Origin: an uncultured Bacilli bacterium
GTDB lineage: Bacteria > Bacillota_I > Bacilli_A > RF39 > UBA660
Direction: 5' to 3'
Length of the DNA stretch: 64,000 nucleotides
Assembly (NCBI GenBank): GCA_934086485.1
Contig: CAKOIF010000002.1
Location: forward strand, 1 to 64,000
Positions 27,756-36,031 of the stretch are shown piece after piece; the first letter of the stretch is position 1, and every line of letters starts with the position of its first letter. A program made the translations under genes and the position numbers. The notes under the pieces are model-generated. The model was not told the origin of the DNA and did not search any database. It saw only the letters and a list, made by a program, of their open reading frames with translations.

Positions 27756-28208
27756 ATGTTTGAAAAATATCGTGTTAAGTCAAATGATAGTATTGAAGAT
27801 ATTGCTAAAATGTTTCGCACAAATAAAGAGTTTTTAGTCGATTTAAATAATTTAAGTTATGATGAAACACTTCGTGAGGGTATGGATTTAATAGTTCCTA
27901 AAAATAAAGAAAAATACTTTGATACTTATACAATTAATAAAGGAGATTCACTTTATGGTATAAGTAGAAAGTATAATATTAATCCAAATCTTTTAGCGGC
28001 AATTAATGGTTTAAATTTAGATGATTATATTTATCCAAATCAAGTAATTATGCTTCCAGTATCTGGTTATAGTTATTATGTTACGGCTGAGGGAGATACA
28101 CTAAATAGTGTAAGTGATATTTTTAAAAAGAATATTCAGGAAGTAGTTAAGGAAAACGAAACAATTTATTTATTACCAGGACAAATATTGGTTTCACAAA
28201 GAAAATAA
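27756..28208 (+). CDS. Triple-LysM peptidoglycan-binding protein
   Basis: 150 residues made of three LysM repeats (about 4-49, 56-101, 107-149): YRVKSNDSIEDIAKMF, YTINKGDSLYGISRKY, YYVTAEGDTLNSVSDIF. No signal peptide or membrane helix, which in spore formers is typical of LysM coat or cortex-associated proteins; that role is inference. Located just upstream of the interrupted amidase/LysM gene. Confidence 0.88.
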   Translation: MFEKYRVKSNDSIEDIAKMFRTNKEFLVDLNNLSYDETLREGMDLIVPKNKEKYFDTYTINKGDSLYGISRKYNINPNLLAAINGLNLDDYIYPNQVIMLPVSGYSYYVTAEGDTLNSVSDIFKKNIQEVVKENETIYLLPGQILVSQRK

Positions 28209-28230
28209 TGGTGCATTGCATCATTTTTTA
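28208..28230 (+). terminator. Terminator after the LysM gene
   Basis: ATGGTGC-ATT-GCATCAT (7 bp with one G-T) beginning at the stop codon, followed by six T. Confidence 0.8.
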
Positions 28231-28311
28231 TTTTAATTTATAAACAATTAATCGACACCCGGATAGTCCTTTTTTTATATTTTGCATAAATTACTATAGG
28301 ATGTGATAAAT

Positions 28312-28614
28312 ATGGCTAAAAAGGTGGTAATTGACAGTGGACATGGCGGTGTTGATGGAGGTTCTTCGGGAAATGGAATCTTAGAAAAAGAATATACATT
28401 AAAAATAAGTAATTATATTAAAAAACGTTTAGACGAATTAGGAATAGAAAATGCAATGACAAGAACTTCAGATGAACTTTTAGATCAAAGTGCAAGACCA
28501 AAAAGAGCACAAAGTTTCTTTGGTAAAGGCGATGATGTTATTATATTATCTAATCACTTAAATGCAGGAGGTGGCGAAGGTCAAAGTGTAACAAATATTA
28601 AGTATAACAATTAA
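28312..28614 (+). pseudogene. 5' part of an amidase gene interrupted by a mobile element
   Basis: Codons 1-86 encode the N-terminal half of an Amidase_3 enzyme: VVIDSGHGG (zinc His), the Glu in GILEKEYTLKISNYI, and VIILSNHLNAGG (second zinc His). At 28569-28577 the host sequence meets the element core AGGTGGCGA; bases after that belong to the element and end the frame at 28614. The catalytic Glu and LysM modules lie 10 kb away at 38560-39312. ATG 28312 with AGGATGTGAT upstream. The truncated product should be inactive. Confidence 0.92.
28569..28590 (+). other. attL of the serine-recombinase element
   Basis: Core AGGTGGCGA (28569-28577), identical to 38559-38567, followed by the element arm GGTCAAAGTGTA (28579-28590), the exact reverse complement of the arm at the right end. 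Confidence 0.9.
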
Positions 28615-28646
28615 AGCCTAAATATGATAAGAAAAGAGGAAATGTT

Positions 28647-28997
28647 ATGAATATTAGTTACACTAAACAAGGTGATTATTTATTACCTAATGTAATATTA
28701 AAAGATAAAGAACAATTTAATATAGGGAAATATGGATTATTAAGACTACAATATATTAAAAAATATAAACTTGGATTATATTTTGATTTACTTGTTAATG
28801 ATACATTAAATGAATATCTTTATGATATAGACACTACTGTTATGGAGAAGGTACAGAGTTTAATTAAAGAACTTGCTGAAAAAGATAATATAAATGAAAA
28901 ATTAAAACAAAATAATCAAATGCTTTGGGTAAGTAAAATGAATAATATTAAAAATATAGCAGAAGAAATAATTTTAAAGGAGTATATCTATGTGTGA
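28647..28997 (+). CDS. tnpV: TnpV family transposon-encoded protein
   Basis: 116 residues: ISYTKQGDYLLPNVIL, IGKYGLLRLQYIKKYKLGLYFDLL and MLWVSKMNNIKNIAEEIILKEYIY are the TnpV family blocks. TnpV occurs in Tn4451-type mobilisable transposons of Clostridia; its role is unsettled, though an accessory part in excision has been considered. AGAGGAAATGTT ribosome binding site. Overlaps the following gene by 8 nt. Confidence 0.85.
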   Translation: MNISYTKQGDYLLPNVILKDKEQFNIGKYGLLRLQYIKKYKLGLYFDLLVNDTLNEYLYDIDTTVMEKVQSLIKELAEKDNINEKLKQNNQMLWVSKMNNIKNIAEEIILKEYIYV

Positions 28998-29289
28998 TAT
29001 TACTGATGAAGAATTCGAAAGAATATACTTACCTGTATGTATCAATTATGATAACTATCTAAAAGAATTTGTAATACCTGATGTAGTAGCCTTTTATATA
29101 GCAGACAATTTTTATAAGAAAGTACTTTCTAAAGCGCCACTATATAATCATATTAATCCAGCAATTGATATATTTAATGAAAGATGTGATATAGATAAAC
29201 TTATACCATCTATAAGGAAGATATTGAGAATTAAATATAATTTAAGAATAATAAAAGATAATCCATTGATATTAAAGAATTTTTATTAA
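28990..29289 (+). CDS. Small element protein of unknown function
   Basis: 99 residues, no membrane helix, mixed helical; begins MCDITDEEFERIYLPVC. I recognise no family. Co-translated with tnpV (8-nt overlap, AAGGAG upstream inside tnpV) and followed by a strong hairpin, so it is a genuine gene of the element's left operon. Confidence 0.75.
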   Translation: MCDITDEEFERIYLPVCINYDNYLKEFVIPDVVAFYIADNFYKKVLSKAPLYNHINPAIDIFNERCDIDKLIPSIRKILRIKYNLRIIKDNPLILKNFY

Positions 29290-29293
29290 AAAT

Positions 29294-29332
29294 AAAACAC
29301 TATCTAACATTCATTTGTTAAATAGTGTTTTT
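29294..29332. terminator. Bidirectional terminator in the element
   Basis: AAAACACTAT pairs with ATAGTGTTTT, extended inside by CTAACA/TGTTAA; T run on the plus side and the complementary A run on the other. Sits between the tnpV operon and a convergent minus-strand small ORF. Confidence 0.85.
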
Positions 29333-29358
29333 ATGTTATTACAAACATATTTACCTTC

Positions 29359-29526
29359 CTATCTAATATTAAATACTTGTTTTACATAACTTTTAGCTAG
29401 TTCATTACGAATAGTGTCATACAATACTTGATTAGGGTTTGCTCTTCTTTGAGATATTAAAATCATGTTGTTATATAATTTGCAACTATCAATCATATCC
29501 CAATAATTCATTATTTGATATATCAT
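29359..29526 (-). CDS. Small unknown ORF of the element (55 aa)
   Basis: Reads MIYQIMNYWDMIDSCKLYNN at the start and ends VFNIR; preceded on its strand by AAAGGAAGACA, a good ribosome binding site. No family recognised. Supported by the ribosome binding site and by the convergent terminator at its 3' side. Its opposite orientation suggests an antitoxin-like, regulatory or excision role, but nothing in the sequence proves one. Confidence 0.6.
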   Translation of the reverse strand: MIYQIMNYWDMIDSCKLYNNMILISQRRANPNQVLYDTIRNELAKSYVKQVFNIR

Positions 29527-29713
29527 ATTGTCTTCCTTTCATTTAATATTTGTACAAATGTCCTTGTACTTATAGAAATTATACCATTAACAACCAAGAC
29601 AGTCAAAATGCTATTTAGGAGTTATGTTATTGTTTAGCCAGCACTGAATTTGTACTCCCGTACGAAATTCTTTTGTGGGATTACTCCCAAACCCTTGCTA
29701 AAAATTATTAAAA

Positions 29714-29747
29714 GTGATATCATTATATTAAGATATAATGATATCAC
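29714..29747. promoter_or_regulatory. 15-bp-arm palindrome, likely operator
   Basis: GTGATATCATTATAT and ATATAATGATATCAC are perfect reverse complements separated by TAAG. A TATAAT (29734-29739) lies within the right arm, 27 nt before the following start, so a protein bound here would block the -10 region. Probable autoregulatory site of the next gene or control site for the R-M genes. Confidence 0.75.
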
Positions 29748-29765
29748 AATAAAGAAGGTGAAAGT

Positions 29766-29954
29766 GTGAAAAAACAGGATTCTAATGTGAAAGAAAAAAA
29801 AGAGACTTATTTACTAAGGTTAGATAAAAATTTGTTTTTTCAAGTTTCAGATTATGTTCAAGAAGTAAAAAAGAAAAATGGAAGAAGAAATTATAGTTTT
29901 AATAAATTTGTATTAGAGGCTATTGAGGAAAAAATAAAAGATGAAAATAAATAG
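29766..29954 (+). CDS. Small putative DNA-binding protein (ribbon-helix-helix-like)
   Basis: 62 residues starting at GTG with AAGAAGGTGAAA upstream. The pattern ETYLLRLDKNLFFQVSDYVQ then NYSFNKFVLEAIEEKIKDE (basic strand, helix, turn, helix) resembles CopG/Arc-type proteins. It lies 18 nt after a perfect palindrome and 95 nt before the R-M operon, so it may control itself and the R-M genes. Fold assignment is by pattern only. Confidence 0.62.
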   Translation: MKKQDSNVKEKKETYLLRLDKNLFFQVSDYVQEVKKKNGRRNYSFNKFVLEAIEEKIKDENK

Positions 29955-30049
29955 TATGAATAAGTATGGTAAAGATTGATTAATGAATTTATGATTATTT
30001 AAAAAAAATAATATAAAAATATAAAAAATAAAAGAAAGAAGTGTTAAAA

Positions 30050-32140
30050 ATGTCAGAACAAACAATACAAAATAAATTATATTCAAATAATGTACAAATA
30101 ATGGATAAATATGAGTGCTTGAGTTTAGGAGCAACAACAATAAAAAACTTAATTGATAGTAAAATCATAAAGGAAGTGAATATATCTTCAAAAAATTTAA
30201 ATAAAAAACCAGATGTTTTAATCTTGGATAATATTGGAAATGTTATAATATATCAAGAACAAAAAATTCCTGAAAAGTTTTCAAGTGAAAAAAATATAGA
30301 AAATGCTATAAAGCAGGAAATAGGAGTAGCAAAAGAAATTAATGCTAAAATATATGTTGTAACAGATGGAACGAAATTTATTTGGATAAATCCACTTACT
30401 GAACAAAGAATTAAGAATGAAAATGGTAATGACATTATTTTCCCTATAAAACCAAAAGAAAATGCAAAAGAACTAGTTAAACTAATAAATGAAGTAGCGA
30501 TATCAATTAATAGTAATAATAATCAATTATTAAAAAAAGATTATCTAGATCCAACAGACTTGGCTCAAAAAATCAATGGAATATTAAAAAATTTAACTTT
30601 TGCATCTGCTAAAATGTCTTTATATACATTTGTCGAAGTGTTTTTATTTAAATATCTTTCCGATATTTCAATTTTAGATGATGAAAATTCATTTGATTAT
30701 ATATATGGCTTATATAATAAACCAAATAATAGTGATGCTAAAGTATTAGGAAAATATTTAGAAGGCCCTAGAGAAACTATGAAGGTTTTATTTCCGGAAG
30801 GAATTGATGGAACTTCAATAATAAACGGAAAAGTATTTCATGCAGAAAAGGATAAATTTAATAATTATATAAGTAAAGATAATACAGACATGATTTTTAA
30901 GCAAGTAATCTTTGAATTTAAAAAGTATGAAGAACAAAAAGGAAAATTTATTAATATTAGTAAAGATTTTAAATCAAAATTGTTTGAAACTTTTATGAAA
31001 AATAGTGACGAGAAGGCAGATATGGGTCAATTCTTTACTCCATTAAAAGTAGTTGAAGAAATGACAAGTATGATAGAAGTAAACAAAGGTATGAAAATTT
31101 GTGATCCAGCTTGTGGAGTAGGAAAATTTTTGTTAGAGTCTATTGAAGATAAAATAGAAGAATACTTCTATATGGACGATAACGGTAATTTAATTAAAGA
31201 AGTAGAACTTCATGGTTATGATAAAATGATGTCTGAAAAGGATGACATTACCATTATTTTAGCAAAAGCTAATATGTTAATATATTTTTCAAAATTATTT
31301 AAAGATAATAATAGTTTAGACAAAGTGCAATTTATTGCAAATGAATTATTAAATAAAACATATTATTTGAGTAAAACAATGTTAGGGACATTGGATAAAT
31401 TAGTAGAAAATAAATACGACTTAATTTTAGCAAATCCTCCTTATTATCAATCAAAAGCAATGAAAGATGAAGCAATAAAAACAGGCCAATATACTTTAGG
31501 TGGAGCTGGAGTTGAAGCGCTTTTTCTAGAATGGATATTAAAATCATTAAATTATGGTGGAGTTGCAAACGTAGTTTTACCTGATGGAATATTCTTTAAT
31601 TTAAGTAACAAAAATTTAAAAGAATACATTTTAAATAATTGCTTTATTGAAAGTATTATTTCATTGCCTGTAAATACTTTCTTCAACACTCCTAAAAAAA
31701 CATACATATTGACAATAAGAAAGAAAACAAAGGAACAAATAAAAAACAATATAAAACAGTTATATCCAGTTTTTTGTTATATATGCACTTCAATAGGAGA
31801 AACATTAGATACATATAGATTTGATAATGATAATGAAAATGATTTGCATGAAGCAGTATGTAAATTTAACAATTATAGAAAATTGGATAATAAAATACAA
31901 ATAGAGGAACCCTTTAAACAATATTTTTCTAATGACAAGAAATTAAAATTAATAGATATTAATGAGTTTGACAAAGAAATTAGTTGGATAATAGAGAATT
32001 GGTGGTCAGAAGAAGAAAAAATTGAAATAGGATTAAAAAAGGAAAAGATACTTGTAGATATTGATTCATTAAAGGAAATGTTAAATGATACTGCGAATTT
32101 GATTGATGAATTTATGGAGGCCTTAGAATGTCTAAAGTAG
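30050..32140 (+). CDS. Fused restriction nuclease-N6-adenine methylase (BcgIA-like)
   Basis: 696 residues. N-terminal PD-(D/E)xK pattern: Pro54-Asp55 then Glu70-Gln-Lys72 (QEQK). HsdM-like helical region about 180-320, then MGQFFTP, SAM-binding motif I DPACGVG (352-358) and catalytic NPPY (462-465). Nuclease plus gamma-class methylase in one chain with a separate specificity protein is the BcgI (type IIB) architecture. ATG 30050 with GAAAGAAG upstream is preferred over GTG 30041. Overlaps the specificity gene by 13 nt. Confidence 0.82.
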   Translation: MSEQTIQNKLYSNNVQIMDKYECLSLGATTIKNLIDSKIIKEVNISSKNLNKKPDVLILDNIGNVIIYQEQKIPEKFSSEKNIENAIKQEIGVAKEINAKIYVVTDGTKFIWINPLTEQRIKNENGNDIIFPIKPKENAKELVKLINEVAISINSNNNQLLKKDYLDPTDLAQKINGILKNLTFASAKMSLYTFVEVFLFKYLSDISILDDENSFDYIYGLYNKPNNSDAKVLGKYLEGPRETMKVLFPEGIDGTSIINGKVFHAEKDKFNNYISKDNTDMIFKQVIFEFKKYEEQKGKFINISKDFKSKLFETFMKNSDEKADMGQFFTPLKVVEEMTSMIEVNKGMKICDPACGVGKFLLESIEDKIEEYFYMDDNGNLIKEVELHGYDKMMSEKDDITIILAKANMLIYFSKLFKDNNSLDKVQFIANELLNKTYYLSKTMLGTLDKLVENKYDLILANPPYYQSKAMKDEAIKTGQYTLGGAGVEALFLEWILKSLNYGGVANVVLPDGIFFNLSNKNLKEYILNNCFIESIISLPVNTFFNTPKKTYILTIRKKTKEQIKNNIKQLYPVFCYICTSIGETLDTYRFDNDNENDLHEAVCKFNNYRKLDNKIQIEEPFKQYFSNDKKLKLIDINEFDKEISWIIENWWSEEEKIEIGLKKEKILVDIDSLKEMLNDTANLIDEFMEALECLK

Positions 32141-33285
32141 AATATAAAGAGTTTTCACTTGAAAACATAATAGATTTTAATAAAAGTATAACAAATGGCA
32201 GTGAATTTACTAAAAGCTTAATTAATAAAAATAAAGGCAGTATACCAGTTTATGGTGCTTCAAATGATGAAAATGAAGTGAGTTATGGCTATGTAAAAGA
32301 TAATCTGATAATTAAACCAAAAAATAACTCTAAACCTAAAAAAATTAAATATTTTGAAAATTGTTTGACTTGGAATATTGACGGTTCTGTTGCGATTTTT
32401 TATAGAAAAGGTCGATTTAGTTTATCTGAAAAAGTTATTCCACTAATTCCATATGATAATATAATTGATAAAATCGATTTATACTATTTAAAATATGTAA
32501 TAATTAATTCAAAAGAATACTCTGATTTTGGTTTTTCGAATAAAGCTGGTAAAAACAAATTAAAAAAGATTAAGGTTAAGTTTCCAGTTGATGAAAATGG
32601 AAATTTCAATATTGACGAGCAAATAAGCATTTCACAAAAATATAGAAAAGTTGAAGAATACAAATATAAGTTATTAAATAAGAAAAATGAAATTGAAAGA
32701 ATAAACGTAAAGTTTGAAAAAAAATATAAGTTCATTAATGTAAAAATTACTGATTTATTTAAACCTTCGCCTGGGCAGGGAAAATTTACAAAAGCTTATT
32801 GTTTAAAAAATAGAGGGGAATATCCTGTTTATTCTGGCAGTACAAATGATATTTTTGCTTATATAAATGAATATGTATATGATGGCGATTATTTATCTTG
32901 GGTTAAAGATGGTTTAGCTGGTTATTTAATGCATAATAGAGGTAAATTTTCAATTACAAATCATCGAGGTATTTTATTACCTATTACTGACTTAAGTAAT
33001 ATAGATCTTGATTATATAATATATGTTTTAGAACCTATTTTTAGAAATCATATAAAAGGTAGACTAGCAAAAGGAGAAAAAAATGAATATACTACTTTAA
33101 GTAAAGAAATGATTAATGATATAAAGGAAACAATACCAGTGCCTATTAGCGATAACGGTGATTATGATTTGAAAGCCCAACAAGAAATATCAAAAAAAAT
33201 AAAATCAATATCAAATTTAAAAAATGAAGTAATAAGAAAGCTTGATGAATTGATAGATACGAATGTATATTTTTATGATAATTAA
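32128..33285 (+). CDS. Specificity subunit of the R-M system (HsdS/BcgIB-like)
   Basis: 385 residues with two target-recognition halves: first about 1-165, second about 200-365, each followed by a helical spacer (QISISQKYRKVEEYKYKLLNKKNEIERI and QQEISKKIKSISNLKNEVIRKLDELI). The halves share the signature PVYGAS/PVYSGS and KGRFSLSEK/RGKFSITNH. Two TRDs mean a bipartite DNA target. GGAGG ribosome binding site inside the methylase gene; both subunits are coupled. Confidence 0.9.
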   Translation: MSKVEYKEFSLENIIDFNKSITNGSEFTKSLINKNKGSIPVYGASNDENEVSYGYVKDNLIIKPKNNSKPKKIKYFENCLTWNIDGSVAIFYRKGRFSLSEKVIPLIPYDNIIDKIDLYYLKYVIINSKEYSDFGFSNKAGKNKLKKIKVKFPVDENGNFNIDEQISISQKYRKVEEYKYKLLNKKNEIERINVKFEKKYKFINVKITDLFKPSPGQGKFTKAYCLKNRGEYPVYSGSTNDIFAYINEYVYDGDYLSWVKDGLAGYLMHNRGKFSITNHRGILLPITDLSNIDLDYIIYVLEPIFRNHIKGRLAKGEKNEYTTLSKEMINDIKETIPVPISDNGDYDLKAQQEISKKIKSISNLKNEVIRKLDELIDTNVYFYDN

Positions 33286-33347
33286 CTTTTTTCGAAAAAT
33301 GTCGAACGATTACTTATTGAAATAGAAGTAATTGGTGTTATAATTAG

Positions 33348-33373
33348 ACTAGCCATACGGGAATGTGGCTAGT
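33348..33373. repeat. Inverted repeat after the R-M genes
   Basis: ACTAGCCA and TGGCTAGT (8 bp) flank a TACGGGAATG-like loop. No T run follows, so it is not a simple terminator; could be an RNA hairpin or a protein site. The rest of 33286-33474 holds no gene and no other signal I can see apart from a short ATGCAT-GATTG-ATGCAT repeat near 33440. Confidence 0.6.
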
Positions 33374-33474
33374 ACATTTAAACATATATAAATAAAATAA
33401 GAAAAATAATAGCTATTAAAAAATTAGAAAAGATAATTATGCATATGATTGATGCATAAATGATTAGTCAGTGA

Positions 33475-33560
33475 AGAACTGAGTACATATTAATCCAACG
33501 GACAAGATTGGAAAATATTCCCCTTGTTTTTGTTGTGGACTAATGTGTTCAGTTCTTTTT
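33475..33560 (+). promoter_or_regulatory. Long structured attenuator/terminator hairpin
   Basis: AGAACTGA (33475-33482) pairs with TCAGTTCT (33549-33556), continued inward by ACAT/ATGT, TTA/TAA and TCCA/TGGA, then CAAC/GTTG and ACAAG/CTTGT; a T run follows the outer stem. It precedes the winged-helix gene. A nearly continuous 80-nt stem-loop ending in T is the shape of a transcription attenuator. A short ORF at 33600 with AAAGGAGG lies just downstream. Confidence 0.7.
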
Positions 33561-33639
33561 ACATGTTCCTAAAAAGACTGGTAAAGAAAGGAGGATAACA
33601 TGGAACTACTAAACTTGATAATCTTATATTGGAGAAATA

Positions 33640-34170
33640 ATGGAAAAAGAACCATTTATAAGTTTAGTATTACCAGAATCAGTATTAGGAGATAATAGAT
33701 TAACTTACTTTGAGAGAATATTATTAATAGACATTGTGTCACTATGTAAGAAAAATGGCTATTGTTGGCCTACTAATAGGTATTTTATGAAGAAGTTTGA
33801 TTGTACCAAACCAACTGTATCAAAAAGTATAAGTAGTTTATCAAAAAATGGATATATTGATATAGAAATTAATAATAGTGAAACAAATAATTCAAAGAGG
33901 ATAATTAAATTATCCGAGGTATTAAAAAAAAGAATAACAAGTATTCAAAGAAATGCTAATACTAGTATTCAAAATAATTTTAACCATTATAATAAATATA
34001 ATAGAAATAAAAAAGATATATTAGATAAAATTTATTATGTTGATGAATTTGGTATTGAATACTGGCATGGTGAACCTATTGAATCAAAAGAAGCAACTAA
34101 AGAAGAACAAGAAGAGATGGAGAAAATGCTAGAAAGTTTTAAAGAAATGGAGGAAGATATAAATTGTTAA
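33640..34170 (+). CDS. Winged-helix protein, replication-initiator-like
   Basis: 176 residues. N-terminal winged helix: LVLPESVLGDNRLTYFERILLIDIVSL, CWPTNRYFMKKFDCTKPTVSKSISSLSKNGYI (1-85), matching the HTH of plasmid or ICE replication and regulatory proteins; Asn-rich linker, then an acidic C-terminal helix. Likely a regulator or initiator of the element. Translation may be coupled to a 31-codon ORF beginning at ATG 33600 that overlaps its start. Confidence 0.75.
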   Translation: MEKEPFISLVLPESVLGDNRLTYFERILLIDIVSLCKKNGYCWPTNRYFMKKFDCTKPTVSKSISSLSKNGYIDIEINNSETNNSKRIIKLSEVLKKRITSIQRNANTSIQNNFNHYNKYNRNKKDILDKIYYVDEFGIEYWHGEPIESKEATKEEQEEMEKMLESFKEMEEDINC

Positions 34171-34200
34171 AGACACTCATAAACTTAAATGAGGTGGCTT

Positions 34201-34293
34201 ATGTTTAATATAATAGAAACTTTCAAAGATGATTCTCCTAATTTCATTGAACTGGTAACTGAATTTATAAAAAGTATGGTAAATGGAGACTGA
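34201..34293 (+). CDS. Small ORF of the element (30 aa)
   Basis: Starts MFNIIETFKDDSPNF and ends KSMVNGD; GAGGTGG stands directly upstream. Lies between the winged-helix and recombinase genes in the same direction. No family recognised; supported only by ribosome binding site and position. Confidence 0.5.
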   Translation: MFNIIETFKDDSPNFIELVTEFIKSMVNGD

Positions 34294-34370
34294 TATTGTG
34301 GGCCAAGTTAAATTTATGTGGTATAATTTAATTGGCTTTAGTTGTTATACAATGAGAAAGGAGAGTAAAC

Positions 34371-35951
34371 TTGTATAACACTTTAAAAGAGATGCCAGAG
34401 TACTATAAAGCAGGAATTTATATAAGATTATCAGAAGCTGATGAAGGCAAATCATACGAATCTGAAAGTGAGAGTGTCCTTAACCAAAGAAATATACTAA
34501 TTAATTTTATTAAAGAAAAAGGATTTATTTTCGTAGATGAATATGTAGATGATGGTTATTCAGGTACTACTTTTGATAGACCGGGATTTCAACGATTAAT
34601 TGAAGATATTAAAGCTAAAAGAATTAATCTTGTAGTAGTAAAAGACTTATCAAGATTAGGTAGAGATCATATTTTAACAGGATATTATGTTGAAACTTTC
34701 TTTCCAGAAAATGGAATAAGATTTATTTCTATGTTGGAGGGATACGATAATGCAATAAATCAAGCAAGTAATGACTCAGCAACGTGGTTATTTGCTTGTA
34801 ATGATTATTATAGTAAACAAAATTCTATTAAAATTCGTAATGTTTTAAATGACAAAAGAAGAAATGGTAAATTTATTGGAAGTGCTCCAAGTTATGGATA
34901 TTTAAGAGATCCAAATGATAAAGGACACTTAATACCAGATCCAGAGTATGCATGGGTAGTAAAAAAGATATTTGATATGGCTTATAACGGAGTAGGACTT
35001 TCTGAAATAACTACTTATTTGAACGATAATAATATTAAAACACCTAGTAGTTTGAAGAGAAAGAATCCTAATTCAAAAGCTAAATATAATCCTATGTGGA
35101 CTATTTCTTCTGTTAAAAAGATTTTAAAAAATCAAATGTATGTTGGTGATATGGTACAAAGTGTACAAACTAAAGTATCATATAAATCCAAAAAGAAAAA
35201 ATCATTACCGAGAAGTAATTGGGATATAGTTAAAAATACCCATGAACCACTAGTAGATAGATTTATATTTGAAAGTATTCAAAATAATGTTAAAAGAACA
35301 AATATTTCTAATATTACTAAAAGAGATAAAAGATTGTTTGAAAACTTATTATTTTGCAAGGAATGTGGAAATACTTTAACAGTATCATATAGAAAAAATC
35401 ACGATTATTGGACTGTTAATTGTAATAGATATTCAAGAGATCCTAAAAGAAGAATGTGTGAACCACATTTTATGCCTTATGACAAATTAGAACAAGCATT
35501 ACTTGAAGTTATAAAAAATACTTGTAAAAAGTATTTGAAAAAATTAGATATAACTAAAATATCTAAAAATATTAATAAAAAAGATAGTAGTAATGTCAAT
35601 AATGAAATAAATGAGTTAAGAAAACAAGAAAAAGATTTAATTAGTAAACTAGATATGCTATATCAAGATAAATTTAATGGAATAGTATCAGAAGAAATGT
35701 ATTTAAGAATATCTAGAGAAACAGAAAACTCTTTAATTAGAACAAGAGAAAAAATCCAAAGTCTACAAGATACAAAAGAAGAAAAGCAAATTAATAAGTC
35801 TGAAATAAAAGATTATGAAAATAAAATTAGAGAATTAATTGATATTGATAATCCATCAAGAGAGTTAATACAATCCTTAATTGATAAAATTATTATAGAT
35901 AAAGATAAAAATATAGAAATTATCTATAAATTTAGTATATTAAATAATTAG
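34371..35951 (+). CDS. Large serine recombinase
   Basis: 526 residues, TTG start with AGAAAGGAGAG. Resolvase domain with catalytic Ser21 in AGIYIRLSEAD, DEYVDDGYSGTTFDRPGFQRL and VVVKDLSRLGRDHI; recombinase domain (SAPSYGYLRDPNDKGHL onward), zinc ribbon with FCKECGNTL and later Cys, then a coiled coil and C-terminal tail. Integrates and excises DNA between attP and attB through 2-bp staggered cuts. Related in type to TnpX, but shorter. It is the only recombinase in the element and therefore its integrase. Confidence 0.96.
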   Translation: MYNTLKEMPEYYKAGIYIRLSEADEGKSYESESESVLNQRNILINFIKEKGFIFVDEYVDDGYSGTTFDRPGFQRLIEDIKAKRINLVVVKDLSRLGRDHILTGYYVETFFPENGIRFISMLEGYDNAINQASNDSATWLFACNDYYSKQNSIKIRNVLNDKRRNGKFIGSAPSYGYLRDPNDKGHLIPDPEYAWVVKKIFDMAYNGVGLSEITTYLNDNNIKTPSSLKRKNPNSKAKYNPMWTISSVKKILKNQMYVGDMVQSVQTKVSYKSKKKKSLPRSNWDIVKNTHEPLVDRFIFESIQNNVKRTNISNITKRDKRLFENLLFCKECGNTLTVSYRKNHDYWTVNCNRYSRDPKRRMCEPHFMPYDKLEQALLEVIKNTCKKYLKKLDITKISKNINKKDSSNVNNEINELRKQEKDLISKLDMLYQDKFNGIVSEEMYLRISRETENSLIRTREKIQSLQDTKEEKQINKSEIKDYENKIRELIDIDNPSRELIQSLIDKIIIDKDKNIEIIYKFSILNN

Positions 35952-36031
35952 AACTTTGTCGCAACTTGCGACGAGGTGTACATAAAAAAATAATAAACTA
36001 CTTATACGAAGAAACTATTGGGGGTGATATT

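Noticed and set aside
30050..33285. Ordinary type I R-M system that has lost its HsdR
   Set aside because: The methylase chain has an extra N-terminal PD...ExK region, so the nuclease is probably built in, as in BcgI-type enzymes.
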